Notes under the pieces: generated by a model | Told to the model about the DNA's origin: nothing | Seen by the model: the letters and a program-made list of their open reading frames with translations, nothing else | The model's database searches: none | Program-made: the position numbers and the translations under genes | In this document: piece after piece, positions 45,579-57,116 of the stretch | Position numbering within the stretch: the first letter of the stretch is position 1 | How the letters are laid out: each line of letters begins with the position of its first letter | From: Domibacillus enclensis | GTDB taxonomy: Bacteria; Bacillota; Bacilli; Bacillales; Domibacillaceae | DNA: 64,000 nt | Assembly (NCBI RefSeq): GCF_900156125.1 | Contig: NZ_FTLX01000001.1 | Coordinates: 558,001 to 622,000 of the forward strand | Reading direction: 5' to 3'

Positions 45579-47945
45579 TTATACAGCCATAAAATCAAAC
45601 GGCGTCACGCCATCCATTCCGATCATCGGGTCTGCTGTCATCCACGTTTCTTCGGTCAGCGGTCCATTTGACGTCTGTGCACCTTCTTCTTCGGACAGAC
45701 GCTCTGCGAGGGCCGTTTTGCGGATTAAATCATCATTGCGGGCAATGCCGATTTGAAACGCTTCTTCCTCCCCGCATAAAATTAAAAACTGCTTGCTGCG
45801 CGTAATCGCCGTATACAGCAGATTTCTTCTCAGCATCCGGTAATAGCTTTTGACAACAGGAAGGATAACGACCTTGAACTCACTCCCCTGCGATTTATGA
45901 ATCGAGCAGCAAAACGCATGGGTAATCTGATTTAAATCGTTCCGGGTGTACGTCACTTCGTTTCCTTCATACGACACGATGACCATGTCTTCTTTCTCGG
46001 TGTTTTCCTTTGCGTAAAAAACTGAGACAATTTCCCCGATATCGCCGTTAAACACATTTTGCTCCGGCTGGTTGACGAGCTGCAGCACTTTGTCGCCAAT
46101 CCGGTATTTCACAGAACCGAAGACAATCTCTTTCCGCCGCCCGTCTTCATTCGGGTTCAGTACCTGCTGCAGCACCTCGTTTAATTTATCAATGCCGGCT
46201 GGCCCTTTGTACATCGGCGCCAGCACCTGGATATCCCGGGCTTCAAATCCTTTTCCGGCTGCGTTTTTCACGACCTTTTGAATAACATCGGCAATTTGCC
46301 CGGTTCCGCACCGGATAAAGGAGCGGTCCTTTTGCGGACTGACAAGTGTATCCGGCACGATGCCGTCTTTAATGCTGTGAGCGAGACTGATAATGGACGA
46401 ACCTTCCTCCTGCCGGTATATGTCGGTCAGCCGTACAGAAGGAACCGTTTGGGAGGCCAGCAAATCCTTGAGCACCTGGCCCGGACCGACAGATGGCAGC
46501 TGATCTTCGTCTCCAACTATAATCACCTGCATATCGTCCGGGATCGCTTTAAATAATTGATGAGCCAGCCATATATCAACCATTGACGCTTCGTCAATGA
46601 TTAGCAGCCGCCCGCCAATGGCGTTGCCTTCTTCCTCCGGGTCTTCCTGTCCGGTAAAGCCGAGCAGCCGGTGAATCGTGACCGCCGGCAAGCCGGTGGA
46701 CTCCATCATTCGTTTAGCGGCACGTCCTGTTGGTGCGCACAGCTTAATGGGAAACGGCTCATCCTTATCATATTTTTTCGGGTCAAGCGAAAGACCATGA
46801 AGCTCTCCATACAGCTCAACAATTCCTTTAATCACCGTTGTTTTTCCAGTTCCGGGTCCGCCGGTTAAAATCATTAAGGGCGATGACAGGGCGGTCTGGA
46901 TCGCTTCCTTTTGTGACGGCGCATACGAAATGCCGGTCCGGTCCTCCAGCTCCCCGAGCGTTAATAAAAATTCCGATTCGGGAAAGGACTGCTGCTCCTG
47001 GTCCAGTACACGCTTAATGTTCGTGACAAGCCCTTTTTCAGAGAAATAAAGAGACGGCATATACACCCGCTTATTTTCGCCTGCTACCTTCCCTTCCTCC
47101 TCCAGCCCAACGAGACGTTTGGCAATCTCATCGAATTCCGCCGTTCCGTTTGCACTTTTGTCCAGCAGCTCCTTCACGATTCGGAGCAGCTCCTCCGCTT
47201 CCACATAGCAATGGCCGTCCTGCAGGCATTTTTGCTCCAGTGCATACAGGATCGCTGCTTTTAAGCGGTCCGGATGCCCGCCCGTAATGCCGATCTGGGC
47301 ACCGATTTCATCGGCACGGATGAACCCAATCCCTTCAATGTCCTCCACGAGACGGTACGGGTTTTCCTGAATAATCGCGAGCGAGTCCTCATAGTACATT
47401 TGATAAATTTTCATCGACAGCTGCGGGCCAAAGCCGAACTCGTTAAGCGTAACCATGATTTGCTCGAGTCCCTGATGCTTCATGAGGGTGTCGTACAGAA
47501 CGTCCGCTTTTTCTACGGGAAGCTTTGGCACCTGCTTGAGGCAGCTTTTGTCCGAAATAATTTTTGAAATGGCCTGTTCGCCCAGCGTCTCGACAATCGT
47601 CTCGGCTGTTTTTTTGCCGATTCCTTTAAATAAATCCCCCGACAAATACGTGATCAGCCCCTGCTTTGTCTGCGGCATTTCCTTTTGAGCCGTGCGGGCG
47701 ATAAACTGACGGCCAAAGCGGGGGTGGTCTTTGAAATGACCATGAAAGATGTACATTTCATGCTCATGCACCGCCGGGAAATACCCCGTGACCACCGCTT
47801 CTTTTTCCTTATAGGTGCCATCCGTTTCTGCCACACGCACCCGCAGCACTGTGTAAAAGTTTTCATTGTTGCGGAAAATCGTCACAATATGGCGGCCTTT
47901 TAAAAACTGTTCTCCTTCTGTAAATAAATCGCGTTTCTCCTGCAC
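45579..47945 (-). CDS. recD2: RecD2-type DNA helicase
   Basis: 5'-3' SF1B helicase of the RecD2 class (B. subtilis YrrC), acting in DNA repair and replication-fork maintenance without RecBC. 788 residues: N-terminal extension with OB-like and helix-hairpin-helix regions (FKGIGKKTAETIVE, EGIGFIRADEIG), Walker A LTGGPGTGKTTV (about 353-364), Walker B LLIIDEASMVD, VGDEDQLPSVGPG and the C-terminal HKSQGSEF and YTAITRSK. A GTG at 47957 lies in the Shine-Dalgarno GAGGTG; GTG 47945 gives MQEKRDLFTEGEQFL, matching the family. Confidence 0.95.
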   Translation of the reverse strand: MQEKRDLFTEGEQFLKGRHIVTIFRNNENFYTVLRVRVAETDGTYKEKEAVVTGYFPAVHEHEMYIFHGHFKDHPRFGRQFIARTAQKEMPQTKQGLITYLSGDLFKGIGKKTAETIVETLGEQAISKIISDKSCLKQVPKLPVEKADVLYDTLMKHQGLEQIMVTLNEFGFGPQLSMKIYQMYYEDSLAIIQENPYRLVEDIEGIGFIRADEIGAQIGITGGHPDRLKAAILYALEQKCLQDGHCYVEAEELLRIVKELLDKSANGTAEFDEIAKRLVGLEEEGKVAGENKRVYMPSLYFSEKGLVTNIKRVLDQEQQSFPESEFLLTLGELEDRTGISYAPSQKEAIQTALSSPLMILTGGPGTGKTTVIKGIVELYGELHGLSLDPKKYDKDEPFPIKLCAPTGRAAKRMMESTGLPAVTIHRLLGFTGQEDPEEEGNAIGGRLLIIDEASMVDIWLAHQLFKAIPDDMQVIIVGDEDQLPSVGPGQVLKDLLASQTVPSVRLTDIYRQEEGSSIISLAHSIKDGIVPDTLVSPQKDRSFIRCGTGQIADVIQKVVKNAAGKGFEARDIQVLAPMYKGPAGIDKLNEVLQQVLNPNEDGRRKEIVFGSVKYRIGDKVLQLVNQPEQNVFNGDIGEIVSVFYAKENTEKEDMVIVSYEGNEVTYTRNDLNQITHAFCCSIHKSQGSEFKVVILPVVKSYYRMLRRNLLYTAITRSKQFLILCGEEEAFQIGIARNDDLIRKTALAERLSEEEGAQTSNGPLTEETWMTADPMIGMDGVTPFDFMAV

Positions 47946-47962
47946 AACGCCGGTCACCTCTT

Positions 47963-48619
47963 TTATTCAGATTTCTCCAGTAATTTTTTCCCGTAGCCTG
48001 CCAGCATATGGTCCGGCTGGATGTCCAGTGCCCGGTCGAAATATCGGTGCGCTTCTGACGGCTGCTCGAAGTGCCCGGCGTACAACACACCAAGGTTGTA
48101 AAACGCATCCGCGTGATCAGGCTCCCGGCTGATGACGATTTGCAGGTTTTTCTCGGCTTCCTCGTACTGCTCGGTTTTCGCTAAAGCGAGCGCAAACTGA
48201 AAACGGGCTTCCACGTCCTCTTCGTCAAGCTCCACAGAACGCATTAAATAAGGAAGCGCCATCACCGTTTGATCCAAATATAGAAAAGACAGACCGAGCA
48301 TAAAGAACGCATCTGCTTCTTCCATGCCGTTCCGAATGGCTCTTTCAAATGATTGTGCCGATTCTTCAAAGCGTTCCCCGCTGAAATAAAACGAACCGAG
48401 TGCGTAGTGTGCCGCGCTTGAAGCAGGATCTACTTCGACCGCTTTTTCATAAAATTTCAGCGCCCGCTCTCCATCGTTCATTTCGGCAAGCACATGGCCG
48501 AAATTAATATACGCGGCCGGATCGTTCGGCATTTCCTCAATTTGTTCAGTGAACAGCTTTAATGCGTCCTCCCATTTTCCTTCTTGTAGCAATGCAATCC
48601 CCTGCTGATTTTTATCCAT
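47963..48619 (-). CDS. yrrB: TPR-repeat protein YrrB
   Basis: 218 residues made almost entirely of about six tetratricopeptide repeats (for example DPAAYINFGHVLAEMNDGERALKFYEKAVEVDP, seen as AAYINFGHVLAE; and AHYALGSFYFSGERFEESAQ). The B. subtilis YrrB crystal structure shows an open TPR superhelix; its partner is not established. It follows mnmA and precedes recD2 by 17 bases, the same order as in B. subtilis. Confidence 0.9.
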   Translation of the reverse strand: MDKNQQGIALLQEGKWEDALKLFTEQIEEMPNDPAAYINFGHVLAEMNDGERALKFYEKAVEVDPASSAAHYALGSFYFSGERFEESAQSFERAIRNGMEEADAFFMLGLSFLYLDQTVMALPYLMRSVELDEEDVEARFQFALALAKTEQYEEAEKNLQIVISREPDHADAFYNLGVLYAGHFEQPSEAHRYFDRALDIQPDHMLAGYGKKLLEKSE

Positions 48620-48664
48620 ATAATGTGATGCCTCCGCTTATTTTTTTCTTCATTATAACAAAGA

Positions 48665-48692
48665 AATCCGCCCCACGTGTAAAGGAGCGGAT
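48665..48692 (-). terminator. Terminator after mnmA
   Basis: ATCCGCTCC / GGGGCGGAT stem, then TTCTTTG on the minus strand, five bases beyond the mnmA stop. It ends the cymR-iscS-mnmA operon. Confidence 0.75.
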
Positions 48693-48697
48693 CGTCA

Positions 48698-50957
<2,260 letters not shown>

Positions 50958-50972
50958 TATGCTGCCACCTCT

Positions 50973-51392
50973 TTAAATATAAAACATATACGCATCGGAC
51001 TCACCGGCTGCTGTATGATTGGCTAAATCTTCAAGTGTTGTATTTTCTAAAACACCTTTAATTGCTTCACTGATCCGAATCCACAATTCCCGTTTAGCCG
51101 GTTCTTCTTCTTCAATTCCCTCCACAAGGGTAATCGGTCCTTCAAGCACTCGAATAATGTCGCCGGCTGTGATCTCTTCTGGTTCATGCCCCAGTACGTA
51201 ACCGCCGTACGCACCGCGAATGCTCCGCACAAAGCCTGCATTGCGGAGCGGCGCAATAAGCTGCTCCAGGTAATGTTCAGATAAGTTATGCGTACCTGCA
51301 ATGACACGCAGCGACGTTGGTCCTTCTCCGTGACGTTTCGCAAGCTCGATCATAATCGTTAATCCGTACCGTCCTTTTGTTGAAATTCTCAT
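50973..51392 (-). CDS. cymR: Rrf2-family cysteine metabolism repressor CymR
   Basis: Master repressor of cysteine and sulfur assimilation genes; works with CysK as corepressor in B. subtilis. 139 residues: Rrf2 start MRISTKGRYGLTIMIELA, winged helix with LSEHYLEQLIAPLRNAG, and tail GESDAYMFYI typical of CymR. It has no cysteines, so it is not an IscR-type Fe-S sensor. It heads the operon with the cysteine desulfurase and mnmA. The start at 51392 is ATG with AGAGGGGCC upstream. Confidence 0.94.
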   Translation of the reverse strand: MRISTKGRYGLTIMIELAKRHGEGPTSLRVIAGTHNLSEHYLEQLIAPLRNAGFVRSIRGAYGGYVLGHEPEEITAGDIIRVLEGPITLVEGIEEEEPAKRELWIRISEAIKGVLENTTLEDLANHTAAGESDAYMFYI

Positions 51393-51440
51393 CTATTATG
51401 GCCCCTCTTCTGATTAATCCAATGGTTCGTTTAGTATATC

Positions 51441-51469
51441 ATTATACTGGGGCAAAAAACATGCCGGAA
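51441..51469 (-). promoter_or_regulatory. Candidate promoter of cymR with overlapping inverted repeat
   Basis: TATAAT (51441-51446) with a weak -35 TTCCGG (51464-51469) at 17 bases on the minus strand. The inverted repeat AATAC-N4-GTATT (51468-51481) overlaps the -35 edge and could be an operator. Confidence 0.5.
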
Positions 51470-51568
51470 TACTTGGGTATTGGTCAGACCACGATTTGAC
51501 TTTCTTTTCATCAATTATCAATCATGATACAGTTAATCCAATAACAGAACGGAGAAAGAGGGATTGCC

Positions 51569-52849
51569 ATGAAGCCGCTCGCTTTTCGAATGAGGCCCCG
51601 CACGATTGATGAAGTCGTGGGCCAGGAGCATTTAACCGGAGAAGGAAAAATTATCCGTCGAATGACAGAAGCGAAAAAGCTGTCTTCTATGATTTTATAC
51701 GGACCGCCCGGCACAGGAAAAACGTCGATCGCCAGCGCCATTGCCGGAACGACACAGTACGCGTTTCGCATGCTGAATGCGGTAACGAGCAATAAAAAGG
51801 ATATGGAAATCGTCGCCGCTGAAGCAAAAATGTCCGGAACCGTTATTTTGCTGTTGGACGAGGTGCACCGGCTGGATAAAGCAAAGCAGGACTATTTGCT
51901 TCCTTTTTTAGAGAACGGCATGATTATTTTAATTGGCGCTACGACGAGCAACCCGTACCACGCCATCAACCCGGCGATCCGCAGCCGCTGTCAAATCTTT
52001 GAGGTAAAGCTGCTGGAGCCGGAATCAGTGAAAAAGCTTTTGCAGCAGGCATTGGAGGATGATGAACGTGGACTCGGCGCTTTGCAGACGAGCGTGGATA
52101 AAGAAGCACTGGATCATTTTGCTTCTGCGTCCGGCGGTGACGTCCGCAGCTCATTAAACGCCTTGGAGCTGGCGGTTACATCGACAAAGCCCGATAAACA
52201 AAATGTGATCCATGTGACGCTTGAAGCGGCTGAAGAATGCCTTCAGCGAAAAAGCTTTGCCCACGACAAAGACGGCGATGCGCATTACGACGTGTTAAGC
52301 GCTTTTCAGAAATCGATTCGGGGCAGCGATGTGAATGCCGCGCTGCATTATTTGGCCAGACTGATCGAAGCGGGCGACCTCGTCAGCATTGCCCGCCGCT
52401 TGATTGTCATTGCCTATGAAGACATTGGCCTCGCAAGCCCCCAGGCGGGCGAACGCACACTGTCAGCCGTTGAAGCAGCAGAGCGGCTCGGGTTTCCCGA
52501 GGCACGAATTCCGCTGGCGAATGCCGTTGTCGAGCTTTGCCTGTCGCCGAAATCCAATTCGGCCTACAAGGCGATCGATGCCGCGCTGTCCGATATCCGT
52601 GCCGGCCGTGCCGGTGAAGTCCCTGCCCATTTAAAAGATGCGCATTATAAAAGCGCCGCCAAGCTCGGACGAGGTGTTGACTATCAGTATCCGCATGATT
52701 TTGACAGTGGCTGGGTCGCTCAGCAATATTTGCCGGATACACTCAAGCAAAAGCGGTACTTCGAGCCAAAAGCAACCGGCAAATTCGAACAAGCTCTGGC
52801 CAGCGTGTACGAAAAAATCGAAAAAAGCCAAAAGAAACCCACACGTTAA
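51569..52849 (+). CDS. rarA: Replication-associated recombination protein A (RarA/MgsA)
   Basis: AAA+ ATPase related to clamp-loader subunits that acts at stalled replication forks (B. subtilis YrvN). 426 residues: MRPRTIDEVVGQEHL, Walker A GPPGTGKT (45-52), Walker B LLLDEVHRLDK, sensor 1 GATTSNPYHAINPA, arginine-finger region SRCQIF, and the C-terminal tetramerisation domain (about 240-426). GAGGGATTGCC precedes ATG 51569. It is divergent from cymR and converges with the EAL-HDOD gene, overlapping it by four bases. Confidence 0.95.
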   Translation: MKPLAFRMRPRTIDEVVGQEHLTGEGKIIRRMTEAKKLSSMILYGPPGTGKTSIASAIAGTTQYAFRMLNAVTSNKKDMEIVAAEAKMSGTVILLLDEVHRLDKAKQDYLLPFLENGMIILIGATTSNPYHAINPAIRSRCQIFEVKLLEPESVKKLLQQALEDDERGLGALQTSVDKEALDHFASASGGDVRSSLNALELAVTSTKPDKQNVIHVTLEAAEECLQRKSFAHDKDGDAHYDVLSAFQKSIRGSDVNAALHYLARLIEAGDLVSIARRLIVIAYEDIGLASPQAGERTLSAVEAAERLGFPEARIPLANAVVELCLSPKSNSAYKAIDAALSDIRAGRAGEVPAHLKDAHYKSAAKLGRGVDYQYPHDFDSGWVAQQYLPDTLKQKRYFEPKATGKFEQALASVYEKIEKSQKKPTR

Positions 52850-52865
52850 AGGGACGTGTGGGTTT
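52835..52865. terminator. Bidirectional terminator between rarA and the EAL-HDOD gene
   Basis: AAACCCACACGT paired with ACGTGTGGGTTT around a seven-base loop that contains the rarA stop. Both convergent genes end within it. The T-tracts are short (TTTCTTC on plus, TTTCTTTTGG on minus). Confidence 0.8.
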
Positions 52866-54108
52866 CTTCAGCAGCGTAGTCGGTGACTTCGTTTGACCAT
52901 TGTCTCGCTTCCTCGTAAATTTGCTGAAGAAGGCCAGATCCGATGTGCAGCTCAGCCGCTTTTTCTTCAATTGCATGCCAGTTCACTTCATCCATCGCCC
53001 GCACAAGCCGTAAAAAAGGCGTAATGATGGTATCGGCATCGAGCAAGGTTTCTTTCACAGTGTCGGACAGCGGAACCTGCGCGAGAATATCGGACATTTC
53101 TTTGTTCATCAGGACATCAACGAGCGAAAACATACCTGCCAGAAAAAACTCGGAGGCATTGCCCGCCTGCGTTGATTTTGCCAGCAGCTCACACGCCTTT
53201 GCCCGAAACAAAGCAGACGCCATTATTTCATTGGACCGGCCGCTGTCGTCGCTTCTCTTAATTTCCCGCAGGGCCAGCACATAAAGCCATTTTGACAGCT
53301 CAATAAAACCAAGCATCATAATCGCCTGCCGGATCGATTTAATTGTCGCTTTTGTTCTGAGAGCAGGGGAATTCACCAGCTTAAGCAAATTGTAGGACAG
53401 CGGCACGTCTTTCTCGATAATTCGGCAGACATCTTCAATATCCGCATCATCCTGCTTTAACAGCTGGCTTAAATGAAAGTAAGACACGACACTAGAAGGC
53501 ATGTCAGCAGAACGGATCAGCTGCGGCTTTGAAAAAAAGTAGCCTTGAAACAAAGAGTAGCCGGATCGTTTCGCCTGCTCAAACTCTTCTCTCGTTTCCA
53601 CTTTTTCCGCCAGCAGCCGGATATGCGGAAACTGCTTTTGCACCTTTTTCTCAATCATCAATCGCTGCAGACGCGTCGAGTTCATAAAATCCACTTTAAT
53701 GTACGTCGTCAGCATAAACAGCTCATCGTATAATTCGACATGCTCCTCCATTACAAAGTCATCGAGCGCAATGGAATATCCTTGCCACTTCAGCGTTCGA
53801 AGCGTGCTGATCAGCTCCGGTGTGATCGGCACATCCTCGAGCACTTCAATCACAACATGATTCGGGTTGAAGTTTTCCGCTATCCGCTGCTGGAGCAGGG
53901 CTTCTGTAAAATTGATAAAACATGGTCTGCCATGGGCAATCTTATCGACACCTACCGTCACAAAGGAATGCACCAGCACTTCAATTGTCGCTTGATCGCG
54001 GCTTATGTCCGGAAAGGCGTTTAATTCGCTGTTTCGGTAAAGCAGCTCGTACGCAAAAACATTTTCCTGTGCATCAAAAATTGGCTGTCGGGCCATAAAA
54101 ATATCCAT
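52846..54108 (-). CDS. EAL-HDOD signalling protein (YuxH-like)
   Basis: 420 residues: an EAL-type domain (1-~200) followed by an HDOD domain (~205-400). EAL residues that can be placed: ELL for EAL (E21), N66 in FINFTE, E88 in IEVLE, D116-D117 in ALDDF, K138, E168 and FQGYFFSKP (187-195). The loop-6 motif DDFGTG is changed to DDFVME, so c-di-GMP hydrolysis is doubtful and the domain may be a binding or scaffold form, as in other EAL-HDOD (YuxH-type) proteins. It is not at this locus in B. subtilis. Confidence 0.85.
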   Translation of the reverse strand: MDIFMARQPIFDAQENVFAYELLYRNSELNAFPDISRDQATIEVLVHSFVTVGVDKIAHGRPCFINFTEALLQQRIAENFNPNHVVIEVLEDVPITPELISTLRTLKWQGYSIALDDFVMEEHVELYDELFMLTTYIKVDFMNSTRLQRLMIEKKVQKQFPHIRLLAEKVETREEFEQAKRSGYSLFQGYFFSKPQLIRSADMPSSVVSYFHLSQLLKQDDADIEDVCRIIEKDVPLSYNLLKLVNSPALRTKATIKSIRQAIMMLGFIELSKWLYVLALREIKRSDDSGRSNEIMASALFRAKACELLAKSTQAGNASEFFLAGMFSLVDVLMNKEMSDILAQVPLSDTVKETLLDADTIITPFLRLVRAMDEVNWHAIEEKAAELHIGSGLLQQIYEEARQWSNEVTDYAAEETHTSL

Positions 54109-54211
54109 TTCCCCTACGCTCCTCGCTATTTAACAAGGAAATTATACCAAAAAGCAGTTAAAAAGTCTTGGTTTCATTTTTAAAAAAGAGGATGCCTATT
54201 CAGACAATAAA

Positions 54212-54253
54212 AAAACCGCTTCCTCCCTCAAGCATCGGGCAGAAAACGGTTTT
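54212..54253 (-). terminator. Imperfect terminator after tcdA
   Basis: AAAACCG / CGGTTTT outer arms with an inner TTCT..CCC / GGG..GGAA pairing, then TTTATT on the minus strand, 15 bases beyond the tcdA stop. Confidence 0.65.
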
Positions 54254-54267
54254 AGCGTATTCGTTTG

Positions 54268-55029
54268 TTAATCATTCACACGGGCAATTTTAATGTCCTT
54301 TAAAATATCTCGGACGACCCAGCTTGCCGCAATCAGACCGGCAACCGACGGCACAAAAGCGTTGGAAGCAGGCGGCATTTTGGCTTTGCGGATCTCGGCG
54401 TCCTCTTTGCCGACAACCTTCCGTACGTCCTCCCGAATGACAATCGGGCTTTCATCGGAGAAAATGACCGGAATGCCTTTTTTTATGCCTTCTTTACGCA
54501 GACGTGTCCGAATCACTTTGGCAATCGGATCGGTGTGAGTTTTGGAAATATCCGCAATAGTAAAACGCGTCGGGTCCATTTTATTGGCTGCCCCCATGCT
54601 GGAGATGATCGGAATCTCACGCTTTAGGCATTCCTTCATTAAATGGATTTTAAATGAAATCGTATCCGACGCGTCAACTACATAATCAAGGCCGTAGCTG
54701 AAAAATTCTTCGTACGTTTCTTCTGTATAAAACATCTTTAGTGCGATGACTTCACACTCAGGATTTATATCGGCTATCCGTTCTTTCATTAAGTCCGCTT
54801 TCGGCTGTCCGACTGTTGACAGAAGCGCAGGCAGCTGGCGGTTGACGTTCGTAATATCAATGACGTCTTTATCAACGAGTATTAAGCGCCCGACACCGGA
54901 TCGAGCCAGCGCCTCTGCTGAAAACGAGCCGACGCCGCCGATGCCTAGAACGGCAACGGTTGTTCCTTTTAACAGCTCAAGGCCTTCTTCGCCAAAAGCC
55001 AGTTCATTTCGTGAAAATTGGTGAAGCAT
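54268..55029 (-). CDS. tcdA: tRNA threonylcarbamoyladenosine dehydratase TcdA
   Basis: E1-like ATP-dependent enzyme that cyclises t6A37 to ct6A in tRNA (B. subtilis YrvM). 253 residues: nucleotide motif VLGIGGVGSFSAEALARSG (about 27-45), VDKDVIDITNVNRQ, DYVVDASDTISFK and VFSDESP-like VIFSDESPIV. The frame is open to 55056, but that part belongs to the 6S RNA terminator; ATG 55029 with AGGAGTG gives MLHQFSRNELAFG. There is no evident catalytic Cys change. Confidence 0.94.
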   Translation of the reverse strand: MLHQFSRNELAFGEEGLELLKGTTVAVLGIGGVGSFSAEALARSGVGRLILVDKDVIDITNVNRQLPALLSTVGQPKADLMKERIADINPECEVIALKMFYTEETYEEFFSYGLDYVVDASDTISFKIHLMKECLKREIPIISSMGAANKMDPTRFTIADISKTHTDPIAKVIRTRLRKEGIKKGIPVIFSDESPIVIREDVRKVVGKEDAEIRKAKMPPASNAFVPSVAGLIAASWVVRDILKDIKIARVND

Positions 55030-55056
55030 CGAAAAATCACTCCTGTTTTTAAGCAT

Positions 55057-55260
55057 AAAAAAAGACGGCGAATCCCAATCGTGCCGTCGTTGTAAAACAT
55101 ATGTTTTGAACCCGCTCTACAGCAGGTGGGTGCCCTGTTTCGGGCGTTGCAAGTCCCCGCAAAGGGCATGTGCGCAGTCCAAAAACTCAGACTCCCAAAC
55201 ATATAGTGTTCGGTCAAAACAGAATGTGTAACTAACGTACACATTAGGATTCGCCTCATT
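55057..55260 (-). ncRNA. ssrS: 6S RNA (6S-1/BsrA type)
   Basis: About 200 bases between aspS and tcdA, the same place as bsrA in B. subtilis. On the minus strand it contains stretches I recall from Bacillus 6S-1: GACCGAACACTATATGTTTG, GGGAGTCTGAGTTTTTGG, CTTTGCGGGGACTTGCAACG, AACAGGGCACC. It ends with GACGGC / GCCGTC hairpin and seven T (55064-55088). It has its own sigma-A promoter. 6S RNA mimics an open promoter and sequesters sigma-A RNA polymerase in stationary phase. Confidence 0.93.
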
Positions 55261-55266
55261 GGAATC

Positions 55267-55295
55267 ATATTATCACACGTTTTTTTGAAGGTCAA
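55267..55295 (-). promoter_or_regulatory. Sigma-A promoter of 6S RNA
   Basis: TTGACC (55290-55295), 17-base spacer, TAATAT (55267-55272) on the minus strand; predicted transcript start near 55260. Confidence 0.85.
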
Positions 55296-55343
55296 CTAAG
55301 AACCATCAAAACTTATCAGAAAATTAAAAATATGTCTTTTTGC

Positions 55344-57116
55344 TTATTTAGCGGTCTGACTTACCCGCAAATGAAGCTCTTCAAGCTGCGGCTGCGCTAC
55401 TTCTCCCGGTGCATCCATCAACACATCTGATGCACTGGCCGTTTTCGGGAACGCAATGGTGTCACGCAGGTTTGTCCGGCCGGCAAGAAGCATAACCAAA
55501 CGGTCAAGACCAAGGGCAATACCGCCGTGTGGAGGTGTGCCATATTCAAATGCATCCAGCAGGAAGCCGAATTGTTCTTTCGCCTGCTCGTCTGTAAAGC
55601 CAAGCAGCTTGAACATTTTTTCCTGTACGTCGCGTTCGAAAATACGGATCGAGCCGCCGCCTAGCTCGTAACCGTTCAATACGATGTCATACGCCTGTGC
55701 ACGAACGGCACCCGGGTCTGATTCCATTTTATCCAAGTCGTCACGGAACGGCATTGTGAACGGGTGGTGAGCGGCGAAATAGCGGCCTGCTTCTTCGTCA
55801 TACTCAAGCAGCGGCCAGTCCGTCACCCAAAGGAAATTGTAAGTCGACTCATCAATCATGCCGAGCTCTTTGCCAAGCTTTAAGCGAAGCGCACCAAGGG
55901 CATCGGCGACAACCTGCTTTTTGTCAGCGACAAACATGATCAAATCGCCTGTCTTTGCGCCGGCTGTTTCGAGCATTTTCGCCTGCTCTTCTTCTGTAAA
56001 GAACTTGATGATCGGCCCCTTCATTCCATCCTCTTCAACCTTCAGCCACGCAAGGCCTTTTGCTCCGTAAATCGCCGCAAATTCCGTTAAGTTATCAATG
56101 TCTTTACGTGAATACTTCTCGCCGCCACCTGGTACACAAAGGGCTTTCACCTGGCCGCCTGATTCCACAACCTGCGCAAACACTTTAAAGCCTGAACCGC
56201 GTACAACGTCTGCCATATCGATTAATTCCAGGCCAAAGCGGGTATCCGGCTTGTCCGATCCAAAACGGTTCATTGCCTCGTCATATGTCATGCGCTGGAA
56301 CGAGCCGTCGATCTCCACATTTTTCACACGCTTCATGACTTTTTTCAGCATTTCCTCAGTCATTTGCATAATGTCTTCCTGGCTCATAAAGCTCGTTTCA
56401 ATATCGACCTGTGTAAATTCCGGCTGGCGGTCTGCACGCAAGTCTTCATCACGGAAGCAGCGGGCAATTTGGTAGTAGCGGTCTACACCAGATACCATCA
56501 GGAGCTGCTTGAAGATTTGCGGCGACTGCGGAAGCGCATAGAACTCACCCGGATGGACGCGGCTCGGTACCAGGTAATCACGTGCGCCTTCCGGTGTTGA
56601 TTTTGTTAAAATCGGCGTTTCAACATCCAGGAAGCCGCCTTCGTCCAAATAATCACGAATCGTTTTTGTCACATCGCTGCGCATTTTCAGCGTCTCAAAC
56701 ATTACCGGACGGCGAAGATCCATGTAGCGGTATTTCAAGCGGACATCTTCATTTACCTCTGTGCCGTCTTCAATCATGAATGGCGGTGTTTTCGCTTCGC
56801 TCAGCACATTGATTTCGGTAACGTGCACTTCAATTGTCCCTGTCGGAATGTTTTCGTTGACCGTTTCCGCATCACGCTTTACAATCGTCCCTTTTACATC
56901 CAGTACATATTCATTGCGGACTCTTTCAGCGACAGCAAGCGCATCTGCTGAGATTTCCGGGTTAAACACGATTTGCATGATGCCTGTACGGTCGCGCAAA
57001 TCAATAAAAATCACGCTTCCGAGGTCACGGCGGCGCTGCACCCATCCTTTTAATGATACTTCCTGTCCAATATGCTCTTCGGTCATTTCACCGTTATAAA
57101 ACGTGCGTCCAAACAT
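55344..57116 (-). CDS. aspS: Aspartyl-tRNA synthetase
   Basis: Class II synthetase charging tRNA-Asp. 590 residues of the bacterial type: N-terminal OB anticodon-binding domain (1-~105), catalytic core with [34 protein letters not shown] (motif 2; key FRDEDLR) and [13 protein letters not shown] (motif 3), and the bacteria-specific GAD insertion (about 290-410). It begins immediately after the hisS stop. It is in the same operon as hisS, under the T-box at 58430-58683. Confidence 0.97.
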   Translation of the reverse strand: MFGRTFYNGEMTEEHIGQEVSLKGWVQRRRDLGSVIFIDLRDRTGIMQIVFNPEISADALAVAERVRNEYVLDVKGTIVKRDAETVNENIPTGTIEVHVTEINVLSEAKTPPFMIEDGTEVNEDVRLKYRYMDLRRPVMFETLKMRSDVTKTIRDYLDEGGFLDVETPILTKSTPEGARDYLVPSRVHPGEFYALPQSPQIFKQLLMVSGVDRYYQIARCFRDEDLRADRQPEFTQVDIETSFMSQEDIMQMTEEMLKKVMKRVKNVEIDGSFQRMTYDEAMNRFGSDKPDTRFGLELIDMADVVRGSGFKVFAQVVESGGQVKALCVPGGGEKYSRKDIDNLTEFAAIYGAKGLAWLKVEEDGMKGPIIKFFTEEEQAKMLETAGAKTGDLIMFVADKKQVVADALGALRLKLGKELGMIDESTYNFLWVTDWPLLEYDEEAGRYFAAHHPFTMPFRDDLDKMESDPGAVRAQAYDIVLNGYELGGGSIRIFERDVQEKMFKLLGFTDEQAKEQFGFLLDAFEYGTPPHGGIALGLDRLVMLLAGRTNLRDTIAFPKTASASDVLMDAPGEVAQPQLEELHLRVSQTAK

